Source: Candidatus Aminicenantota bacterium
GTDB lineage: Bacteria; Acidobacteriota; Aminicenantia; Aminicenantales; Aminicenantaceae
Assembly (NCBI GenBank): GCA_013139435.1
Contig: WTAW01000266.1
Coordinates: 1-5,009 of the forward strand
Length of the DNA stretch: 5,009 nt
Reading direction: 5' to 3'
This document shows, piece after piece, positions 1 to 4,944 of this stretch. The first letter of the stretch is position 1. Each line of letters begins with the position of its first letter. Below the pieces are notes generated by a model. That model was not told where the DNA came from and did no database searches. It saw nothing but the letters and a program-made list of their open reading frames with translations. Both the position numbers and the translations under genes were made by a program.

Positions 1-504
1 GAGATCGATGCTCAGGTCATCGAGGTCGGAAAAGAATATTTTCCGTGGCTCTCCCCCTGCCTCAAAGACAAAAGAGTCGACCTCGTCATCGCGGACGGTC
101 TGGAGTTTTTAAGGGAGACAGAGAGGACATTCGATATTATCTTTGTGGATTCTTCTGAACCTGTAGGGCCCTCTGTAGCCCTGCATCGGCGAAACTTCTA
201 TGAGAGGGCGAAAAAACGTCTCAACGAGAAGGCCGTGGTCGTCGCGCAGATCGGGTCTCCCCTTTATCATCTTGAATTCATCAGGGAATGTTCAGCCACC
301 TTCAAAGAGATCTTTAAAACAGTTCGGTTTTACGTGGGGCCCGCCCCTTCCTATCCGGGAGGAAGCTGGTGTTATGCTTTTCTCTCCGATAACGTCGATC
401 CTCTGGTTCTTCAGAGAGATCCTCCGCCGGGGCTCAAGTGTTATAATCGGGACATTCACCAGGCAGCGTTCGCACTGCCTCCATTTTTAAAGAACGATAT
501 TTAA
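1..504 (+). CDS. speE: Spermidine synthase (polyamine aminopropyltransferase), C-terminal part; 5' end outside window
   Basis: This cytosolic enzyme transfers an aminopropyl group from decarboxylated S-adenosylmethionine to putrescine, giving spermidine and methylthioadenosine. The frame is open from base 1, so the gene starts upstream and about 167 C-terminal residues are visible; full-length homologues are about 280-310 residues. Family landmarks appear in order. An E-I-D motif at visible residues 1-3 ends the strand that binds the nucleoside part of the donor. An A-D-G motif follows at about residues 41-43. The catalytic-loop motif DSSEPVGP starts at residue 50, and its first Asp is the conserved catalytic acid. 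The C-terminal signature Y-N-x-x-I-H-x-A-A-F-A-L-P lies near the end. No frameshift or missing core residue is seen. The stop (TAA, 502-504) overlaps the stop of the converging tdh gene. The SpeE family is clear; exact amine specificity (putrescine versus agmatine or longer amines) cannot be settled from this part. Confidence 0.93.
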   Translation, partial: EIDAQVIEVGKEYFPWLSPCLKDKRVDLVIADGLEFLRETERTFDIIFVDSSEPVGPSVALHRRNFYERAKKRLNEKAVVVAQIGSPLYHLEFIRECSATFKEIFKTVRFYVGPAPSYPGGSWCYAFLSDNVDPLVLQRDPPPGLKCYNRDIHQAAFALPPFLKNDI

Positions 505-1481
505 TAGTTCAGTTTGCCTTCGGCGTGTCTTTGTGTCAGAACCCTCAGCATATCTTCGGTCATCGCAGCCAGATCATAACTGGGCTCCCACCCCCATTCT
601 TCACGAGCGGCGGAGTCGTCGATGGAATTGGGCCACGAGTCGGCGATGGCTTGGCGGAAATCGGGCTCATAGGTGCACGTGAACTCGGGGATGTGTTTTT
701 TGATCTCTGCAGCGAGCTCACCGGCCGAAAAACTCATCGCTGTTAGGTTAAAATCTGAGTAGTGCTTGAGTTGGGAAAAGTCGGCCTCCATGAGATCAAT
801 AGATGCCTTCAGACAATCCGGCATGTACATCATGGGCAACCTTGTGTCTTCCCTGACAAAACAGGTGTATTTTTTGTTTTTGACAGCTTCAAAATAGATG
901 GCAACGGCATAGTCTGTTGTGCCTCCACCTGGGAGTGTTTCGTAGCTGATGATGCCTGGATATCGACAGCCACGGATATCCAGGTCAAAACGTTTGACAT
1001 AATAATCACAGAGGAGCTCGCCTGCTACCTTGGTGACTCCGTACATCGTTTTTGGTCTTAAGATCGTCTCTTGAGGTGTGTTGTCAAGCGGAGTTTCGGG
1101 GCCGAATGCGGCTATTGAACTGGGTATAAAGATTCTGGTCATGTCATATTCCAGAGCAATTTCAAGAATGTTGTACGTGCCGTTCATGTTGACATCCCAG
1201 GCAAGCTTGGGATTCTTCTCTCCAACAGCAGAGAGGATCGCTGACATGTGATAGATCGTGTCGATGTTGTATTTTTTTACCACTTCATCGATGGTTTCTT
1301 TTTTGGTGACATTGATGAATTCAAAGGGACCAGAGTCGCGAAGTGTTGGGCTGGGTTGGGTCCTGTGACCTGTGGCAAGCACATTTTCACTGCCATATTT
1401 GTCTCTTAAGGCCATTGTGAGTTCTGACCCGATCTGGCCTACGGCTCCGGTGACCATGATCCTTTTCATTTCTTTTGCCAT
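501..1481 (-). CDS. tdh: L-threonine 3-dehydrogenase, SDR (epimerase-like) type
   Basis: The predicted reaction is NAD-dependent oxidation of L-threonine to 2-amino-3-oxobutyrate, which 2-amino-3-ketobutyrate CoA ligase (kbl, not in this window) normally splits to glycine and acetyl-CoA. The 326-residue product is an extended SDR of the UDP-galactose-epimerase fold, unlike the zinc-dependent MDR-type Tdh of E. coli. Visible are the Rossmann motif TGAVGQIG (11-18), the serine pair in FIPSSIAAFGP (about 121-122), and the YxxxK pair Tyr147/Lys151 in MYGVTK. The segments RYPGIISY (173-180), PGGGTTDYAVAIYFEA (184-199), DTRLPMMYMPDC (212-223) and RQAIADSWP-SIDDS (276-290) are, from memory, hallmarks of SDR-type threonine dehydrogenases and distinguish it from sugar epimerases. 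ATG at 1481 is chosen because AGGAGG lies 6 nt upstream; the internal Met5 lacks a comparable site. It has its own strong promoter and overlaps speE by 4 nt at the 3' end. Length and motifs are intact. Confidence 0.92.
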   Translation of the reverse strand: MAKEMKRIMVTGAVGQIGSELTMALRDKYGSENVLATGHRTQPSPTLRDSGPFEFINVTKKETIDEVVKKYNIDTIYHMSAILSAVGEKNPKLAWDVNMNGTYNILEIALEYDMTRIFIPSSIAAFGPETPLDNTPQETILRPKTMYGVTKVAGELLCDYYVKRFDLDIRGCRYPGIISYETLPGGGTTDYAVAIYFEAVKNKKYTCFVREDTRLPMMYMPDCLKASIDLMEADFSQLKHYSDFNLTAMSFSAGELAAEIKKHIPEFTCTYEPDFRQAIADSWPNSIDDSAAREEWGWEPSYDLAAMTEDMLRVLTQRHAEGKLNY

Positions 1482-1487
1482 TCTTAT

Positions 1488-1493
1488 CCTCCT
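1488..1493 (-). promoter_or_regulatory. Ribosome binding site of tdh
   Basis: Read on the minus strand this is AGGAGG, followed by a 6-nt spacer and the ATG at 1481. It is a full-strength Shine-Dalgarno sequence and fixes the tdh start at this ATG rather than at the internal Met5. Confidence 0.85.
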
Positions 1494-1525
1494 AGACAGG
1501 AAATTTTGGATTTATATAAGGGAAT

Positions 1526-1554
1526 TTTATATCTTGCTTTGAGGGGGATGTCAA
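1526..1554 (-). promoter_or_regulatory. Sigma-70-type promoter of tdh
   Basis: On the minus strand a perfect -35 box TTGACA (1554-1549) is followed by exactly 17 nt and the -10 box TATAAA (1531-1526, five of six consensus bases). Transcription would begin near 1519, giving a leader of about 37 nt that includes the AGGAGG site. Position, spacing and match agree with a strong housekeeping promoter. No operator or riboswitch is evident in the short leader. Confidence 0.75.
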
Positions 1555-1572
1555 CTCTTCTGAGGAACAAAA

Positions 1573-1602
1573 TTGACTTAAATTAATCCCTGAGTGTATG
1601 AT
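1573..1602 (+). promoter_or_regulatory. Possible promoter of the SDR gene
   Basis: TTGACT (1573-1578) and TATGAT (1597-1602) each match five of six consensus bases and are 18 nt apart, facing the SDR gene and back to back with the tdh promoter. A start site at about 1608-1610 would lie downstream of the apparent GGAGA ribosome binding site (1604-1608), leaving a leader of only about 9 nt. Either the mRNA is nearly leaderless, or this match is fortuitous and the true promoter is further upstream. Confidence 0.4.
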
Positions 1603-1603
1603 T

Positions 1604-1608
1604 GGAGA
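1604..1608 (+). promoter_or_regulatory. Ribosome binding site of the SDR gene
   Basis: GGAGA lies 9 nt before the ATG at 1618. It favours that ATG over the in-frame GTG at 1594, which has no purine-rich site at a suitable distance. Confidence 0.55.
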
Positions 1609-1617
1609 ACACGTCTG

Positions 1618-2334
1618 ATGGAAGAAAAAATCGCACTGGTCACAGGAAGTAGCCGGGGGATCGGTGGAGATATCGCCCTCAGGCTCGCAGAGACCGTCGG
1701 TGGTGTTGCTGTTCATTACTTCAGCCGCAGAGAAGCTGCGTTAGGTGTTGTCGAGACGATCAGACAAAAGGGAAAACGATCTGCCGCCTTTCGTGCGGAT
1801 CTATCCAGTGAAAAAAGTGCGGCTCTCTTGATCCAGAGAGTGCAGGATAGATTCGGGCGCCTGGATATCCTGATCAATAATTTCGGCCCCATCCTGGTCA
1901 GACCCTGGAAAAAAGTGACGACCAAAGAGTGGGAAAGTGTCTATCGCAACAATCTCTTGAGTGCGCTTTTTTGCATGAAAGCGGCCCTTCCGGGAATGCG
2001 GAGAAGGAAGTGGGGAAGGATCGTGAACCTCGGGTACAGCCGTGTTGAACAGCTGACAGCCTTCACGATTATAACTCCTTATGCGATCGCAAAAACAGGG
2101 CTTTTGCTGCTGACAAGGACGGTTGCCCAGACCGAAGCGCCTGTGGGAATCACGGTGAACATGGTTTCCCCAGGCCTTATGGAGGGAGGTGTGTTTCCCA
2201 AGGATGACCATGTCCCTGCAGGCAGGCTCGGAAAATATGCCGATGTCTCCAGCGCAGTCCTGTTTTTAGTCTCCGAAGATGCCGGCTTTGTGACCGGAAC
2301 GAATTTGATCGTTGCCGGAGGCTGGAAACTTTAG
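1618..2334 (+). CDS. Short-chain dehydrogenase/reductase (classical SDR, FabG-like), substrate unknown
   Basis: This is a 238-residue cytosolic NAD(P)-dependent oxidoreductase of the classical SDR family, at the usual length. Visible are the cofactor glycine motif TGSSRGIG (9-16), the adenine-contacting Asp61 in RADLS, NNFG (87-90) in place of the usual NNAG, the asparagine pair at 111-112, a candidate catalytic Ser141, and the YxxxK pair Tyr155/Lys159 in PYAIAKTG. The family-typical C-terminus VTGTNLIVAGGW is present. Arginines just after the second strand (SRRE, 36-39) suggest NADPH rather than NADH. The start is the ATG at 1618, two codons before the first beta-strand and preceded by GGAGA; GTG at 1594 would add eight residues and overlaps the possible -10 box. 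The gene stands alone, divergent from tdh and convergent with the peptidase gene, so context gives no substrate. It could be an acyl-ACP, pteridine, sugar or steroid-type reductase; none is favoured. Confidence 0.88.
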   Translation: MEEKIALVTGSSRGIGGDIALRLAETVGGVAVHYFSRREAALGVVETIRQKGKRSAAFRADLSSEKSAALLIQRVQDRFGRLDILINNFGPILVRPWKKVTTKEWESVYRNNLLSALFCMKAALPGMRRRKWGRIVNLGYSRVEQLTAFTIITPYAIAKTGLLLLTRTVAQTEAPVGITVNMVSPGLMEGGVFPKDDHVPAGRLGKYADVSSAVLFLVSEDAGFVTGTNLIVAGGWKL

Positions 2335-2340
2335 CTGTGT

Positions 2341-2372
2341 TTTAGCCTGGATTATTCAGGTTAGAGATTTTT
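2341..2372 (+). terminator. Likely intrinsic terminator after the SDR gene
   Basis: An inverted repeat pairs 2341-2349 with 2357-2365 (core TAGCCTG / CAGGTTA, including G-T wobbles) around a 7-nt loop, and ATTTTT follows at 2367-2372. It starts 7 nt after the SDR stop. Its right arm contains the TAA stop (2363-2361) of the converging peptidase gene. The T-run lies only on the plus-strand side, so it should act mainly on SDR transcripts. The stem is modest, so confidence is moderate. Confidence 0.5.
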
Positions 2373-4586
2373 GTCCCAGAATTCGAGCATTTTAGTGTAA
2401 AGATGCACTCGAGCCGCGCGATCAACTATCCCGTGTTTCCTCATGGGATAGATCATCAGGTCGAACATTTTATTGGCCTTGATCAATTCATCCACAAAAT
2501 TCCAGATGTTTTGGATGTGGACATTGTCGTCATACGTGCCATGGACGATGAGAAGTCGTCCGTGGAGGTTCTTGGCATATCTATTCAGATCGTTTTTTTC
2601 ATAACCTTCAGGATTCTCATCGGGGAGTTTCATCAGAGCTTCGGCCCAGATGGAATCGTAGTACCTCCATGCCGTGACCGCAGCCACAGCGATCCCGGCT
2701 TTAAACTCATCGGATCGGGTCATAGCGAGCAGCGTGAATGTCCCGCCCCCACTCCATCCCCAGATGCCCACCCGTTCCGGATCGATGTAGGATTGGGCTT
2801 TGAGCCACTTGACAGCGGAGACAAGGTCTCCCAACTCGCCGTCACCCATGGTATTTTTGAGGATCGTGTTTTCGAGTGTTTTGCTGATGCCCGTTGCGCT
2901 GCGATTGTCCACTGAAGCGACAAGATATCCCTTTCTCAATAATATTTGTTCGAAGTAGCCCGAATGCCATGAATTCGACACCTCAGGAGCAGAGGGGCCA
3001 CCATAAACCTTGAGGATAAGAGGGTATTTCTTATTCGGATCAAAATCTTTAGGCTTGTATATTTGTGCAGGGAGGGGAAAACCGTCCTCAGCCGGTATGG
3101 TGAAGAGTTCGGGATGCTGCATGCCGAGCTTTTCAGGGATTTCTGACCTGGATTTCGCAATCGTGGAAACTCGTGTGCCGTTTTTCTTATAGAGTGTGAG
3201 GGCCGGGGGTGTGGATAGGTTGGAGTATCTGTCCATGTAGAATTTTGCATCTCTGCTGAATGAGATTCCATGTGTTCCCGCTTCCATGGATAGTCGCTCC
3301 AGACCTATTCCATCCAGTCGAATTCGGTAAAGATGTCTCTCTAGGGCGGATTCTTTGAGGGCGGTGAAATAGACCCAGTCATTGGCCTCGTCGATGGCTG
3401 CAATGGCCTGCCGAACCCAATAGACCCCTCCTCCTGAAGAAGCCGTGGCCCACTCGCCCTTGGTCACTTGATTGACAAGCTTGCCGTCCAATGTGTAGAG
3501 ATAGAGATGGTTGTATCCATCGCGTTCGGATGCCCAGATGAAGTGTTTTCCATCCTCGAGAAAGTGAAGGTCATCGTGGATGTTGATCCAGCCTTCGTTC
3601 GTTTCTGTGAGAGAGTGTGTGGCCTTTCCGCTTGAAGGATCTGCAATATACAGGACGAGATGGTCCTGGTTTCTGTTCATCGTCTGCACACTGAGTTTTG
3701 TGCTATCGGGAAGCCATTTTGCACGGATAACATATTCATAGGTATCTGCGTTTAAACCTATCCAAGTGGTTTTCCCATCGACAACATCAATAATGCCGAC
3801 TTTGACAACAGGATTTGCCGTCCCGGTTTTGGGATGCCTCTGCTTGATGAGTTTTGCGTAATTCGGCCTGTGGTCCAGAAAATAGGCGATCCCCACCGGT
3901 GATTCATCGGTTTGTAGGAAAGCAAGGGACTTTGAATCCGGAGACCACCAGTACCCGATATCGCGGCGGCCAAAGATCTCTTCCCAATATACCCAGGAGA
4001 GTGTGCCGTTGAGTAATGTCTCAGACCCGTCGTGTGTGATCTGCTTTTCTAGGCGAGCGTCAAGGTCGTAGATGAAAATGTCGTTGTTCCGGACATAAGC
4101 CAGATTTTTCCCATCTGGTGAGAAGCTGAGGGATTTTTCGGGTTCTTTTGTCTCTGTAACTCGGAAGAATTGAGAGGAGGAGAGCTCAAGCCCAAAAATA
4201 TCTCCCCGGTGCAGATAGGCGGTTCGCTTGCCATTGGCATCGACAGCAGTGGGTCGGAAGAGAAGCCTTTGGGGAAAAGTTTTTTCCGTTAGCGCCTTGA
4301 AGCTTGACAGAGTCTTCTCCTTATCCAGTGCAGGGGAGCGTTTTCCACTGGCTGGGTCCAGAATTTCGAATGTCCGCTCCCTGGGGGGTTTGCGGTTGTC
4401 ATAGAGAAGAGCCGTGCCATCATTCAGCCAAGTGAATGATGGAAGAGAAGAGATCTCGACGCTTTTATTGCTGTAGATCCAATCAACCGTGATCTCCTCT
4501 TTTTCTTGAGCCAATACGATTGGACCCAAGAGAAGGATAAATGCCAGACTCGCCAGAAGATACCGTTGCGCAGAAGATGAATTCAT
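2361..4586 (-). CDS. Secreted dipeptidyl-peptidase IV-like serine exopeptidase (family S9B)
   Basis: The predicted role is removal of N-terminal dipeptides, classically X-Pro or X-Ala, from peptides outside the cytoplasm. The product is 741 residues, a normal length. Residues 1-26 form a Sec signal peptide: Arg8, a hydrophobic stretch 9-25, and cleavage after VLA-26, with no lipobox cysteine. A DPP-IV-type beta-propeller spans about 35-480 and the alpha/beta-hydrolase domain about 490-741. The triad is Ser612 (GWSGGG), Asp686 (GTYDDNVH) and His718 (KHGI). The double glutamate that holds the substrate amino terminus is present as Glu202-Glu203 (WVYWEE), and the oxyanion tyrosine as Tyr528 (VYGGP), so dipeptidyl cleavage is likely. 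Against human DPP-IV several pocket residues differ (see findings), leaving S1 preference open. ATG at 4586 is chosen because GGAGG lies 7 nt upstream; the in-frame GTG at 4604 would add six residues and include that site. The gene is monocistronic within the window. Confidence 0.93.
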   Translation of the reverse strand: MNSSSAQRYLLASLAFILLLGPIVLAQEKEEITVDWIYSNKSVEISSLPSFTWLNDGTALLYDNRKPPRERTFEILDPASGKRSPALDKEKTLSSFKALTEKTFPQRLLFRPTAVDANGKRTAYLHRGDIFGLELSSSQFFRVTETKEPEKSLSFSPDGKNLAYVRNNDIFIYDLDARLEKQITHDGSETLLNGTLSWVYWEEIFGRRDIGYWWSPDSKSLAFLQTDESPVGIAYFLDHRPNYAKLIKQRHPKTGTANPVVKVGIIDVVDGKTTWIGLNADTYEYVIRAKWLPDSTKLSVQTMNRNQDHLVLYIADPSSGKATHSLTETNEGWINIHDDLHFLEDGKHFIWASERDGYNHLYLYTLDGKLVNQVTKGEWATASSGGGVYWVRQAIAAIDEANDWVYFTALKESALERHLYRIRLDGIGLERLSMEAGTHGISFSRDAKFYMDRYSNLSTPPALTLYKKNGTRVSTIAKSRSEIPEKLGMQHPELFTIPAEDGFPLPAQIYKPKDFDPNKKYPLILKVYGGPSAPEVSNSWHSGYFEQILLRKGYLVASVDNRSATGISKTLENTILKNTMGDGELGDLVSAVKWLKAQSYIDPERVGIWGWSGGGTFTLLAMTRSDEFKAGIAVAAVTAWRYYDSIWAEALMKLPDENPEGYEKNDLNRYAKNLHGRLLIVHGTYDDNVHIQNIWNFVDELIKANKMFDLMIYPMRKHGIVDRAARVHLYTKMLEFWDKNL

Positions 4587-4593
4587 GGGAGAA

Positions 4594-4598
4594 CCTCC
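4594..4598 (-). promoter_or_regulatory. Ribosome binding site of the peptidase gene
   Basis: GGAGG on the minus strand with a 7-nt spacer before ATG 4586. It places translation start at 4586 and not at the upstream in-frame GTG (4604), whose reading frame runs through this site. Confidence 0.8.
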
Positions 4599-4625
4599 GT
4601 TCACACTGTTTCCTGATTTGTCATT

Positions 4626-4653
4626 TTTATCATAATGAGGAAAACTCGGTCAA
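4626..4653 (-). promoter_or_regulatory. Weak candidate promoter of the peptidase gene
   Basis: On the minus strand TTGACC (4653-4648, five of six) is followed after 16 nt by GATAAA (4631-4626, four of six). An overlapping TATGAT (4634-4629) is a better -10 hexamer, but it sits only 13 nt from that -35 box. The position, about 40-65 nt upstream of the start codon, is suitable, but the match is not strong. Confidence 0.3.
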
Positions 4654-4753
4654 ACACTAACTCGATGGTATTATATTTTTCGTAATCTTCAGTAATAAGC
4701 TTCTTGGGAAATTCTTAGGGATTCCGTAATTTATCCACTCGGCTTTTTCAATT

Positions 4754-4771
4754 ATATCTATTTTGAGATAT
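4754..4771. repeat. Short inverted repeat beside the tRNA fragment
   Basis: ATATCT (4754-4759) and AGATAT (4766-4771) are perfect 6-bp arms around a 6-nt spacer, ending 12 nt before the tRNA fragment. It could be a protein-binding site or a weak hairpin. In DNA this AT-rich it may also be chance. Confidence 0.3.
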
Positions 4772-4783
4772 GTAAATAGACCC

Positions 4784-4833
4784 TCTGACTACGAATCAGT
4801 AGGTCGGCAGTTCGAATCTGTCCGGGCGTACCA
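4784..4833 (+). pseudogene. 3' part of an arginine tRNA (anticodon ACG), 5' half missing; probable attachment-site remnant
   Basis: From tRNA position 27 onward everything is recognisable. The anticodon stem is TCTGA (4784-4788) with TCAGT (4796-4800). The loop is CTACGAA with anticodon ACG at 4791-4793. The variable loop is AGGTC (4801-4805). The T arm is GGCAG-TTCGAAT-CTGTC (4806-4822). The acceptor 3' strand is CGGGCGT, followed by discriminator A and encoded CCA (4823-4833). Four of five anticodon-stem pairs form (27-43 is T-T), and all five T-stem pairs form with one G-T. The complementary ACGCCCG acceptor strand and the D arm are absent from the preceding sequence, so this cannot fold as a tRNA. 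Duplicated tRNA 3' ends starting at the anticodon arm typify sites left by tyrosine-integrase elements. A deletion scar or contig misjoin is the alternative. Confidence 0.8.
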
Positions 4834-4944
4834 GAGTAAATCCTTGTTTTCCCCAGGAATCTCCAAGTATTTTTAATTTTAAATTTTCAATCCTATTACT
4901 ATATTTTCAGCATAATTCAACATTTTTTGTTAGAAATCTGTGAG
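4834..4944. other. AT-rich stretch downstream of the tRNA fragment
   Basis: This stretch is very rich in A and T runs. I see no stable hairpin with a T-run that would end a tRNA transcript, only a 4-bp CTTG/CAAG pairing before TATTTTT. Hexamers TATATT (4900-4905) and CATAAT (4911-4916) resemble -10 boxes but lack well-placed -35 partners. It may be the leader of the frame that opens at about 4945. Confidence 0.4.

Larger units (their letters stand above)
4605..4783. other. AT-rich intergenic stretch between peptidase gene and tRNA fragment
   Basis: The base composition here is clearly AT-richer than in the genes to the left. I see no coding frame with gene-like character on either strand. 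It holds the weak candidate promoter of the peptidase gene and, at 4754-4771, a short perfect inverted repeat (ATATCT, 6-nt spacer, AGATAT). The 26 nt where a tRNA acceptor strand and D arm should lie, before 4784, resemble neither. Confidence 0.6.

Noticed and set aside
762..1061. Plus-strand frame of 99 codons opposite tdh
   Set aside because: The minus-strand frame carries the diagnostic threonine dehydrogenase motifs throughout; the plus frame has no recognisable features or ribosome binding site.
1501..1560. Riboswitch or attenuator in front of tdh
   Set aside because: The predicted leader is only about 37 nt and shows no conserved aptamer motif or alternative hairpins.
1492..1716. Minus-strand frame with several cysteines and histidines, zinc-finger-like at first sight
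   Set aside because: It covers the divergent promoter region and the SDR 5' end. The cysteine spacing matches no finger I know, and it ends among the tdh promoter and ribosome-binding-site elements.
1801..2211. Minus-strand reading frame of 136 codons inside the SDR gene
   Set aside because: Antisense shadow of a clearly conserved SDR; its composition (many His, Arg, Gln, Cys) is typical of non-coding frames.
2403..2915. Plus-strand reading frame of 170 codons
   Set aside because: It lies wholly antisense to the strongly conserved catalytic domain of the DPP-IV homologue, has no ribosome binding site, and its translation resembles no family I know.
2936..3271. Minus-strand frame of 111 codons in another phase within the peptidase gene
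   Set aside because: It overlaps the conserved propeller-to-hydrolase region of the peptidase in a different phase. The peptidase frame shows no break here, so there is no frameshift to explain.
4758..4833. A complete tRNA-Arg gene
   Set aside because: The 26 nt before the anticodon stem contain neither an ACGCCCG-like acceptor strand nor a D arm, so no cloverleaf can form.
4784..4833. A split, permuted or intron-interrupted tRNA gene
   Set aside because: The break is at about position 26/27, not in the anticodon loop where introns usually sit. No 5' half is visible anywhere nearby, and the gene signals in the window are bacterial, whereas split tRNAs are known from archaea.
4843..4872. Rho-independent terminator after the tRNA fragment
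   Set aside because: Only a 4-bp CTTG/CAAG stem with a long loop precedes TATTTTT; too weak to call.
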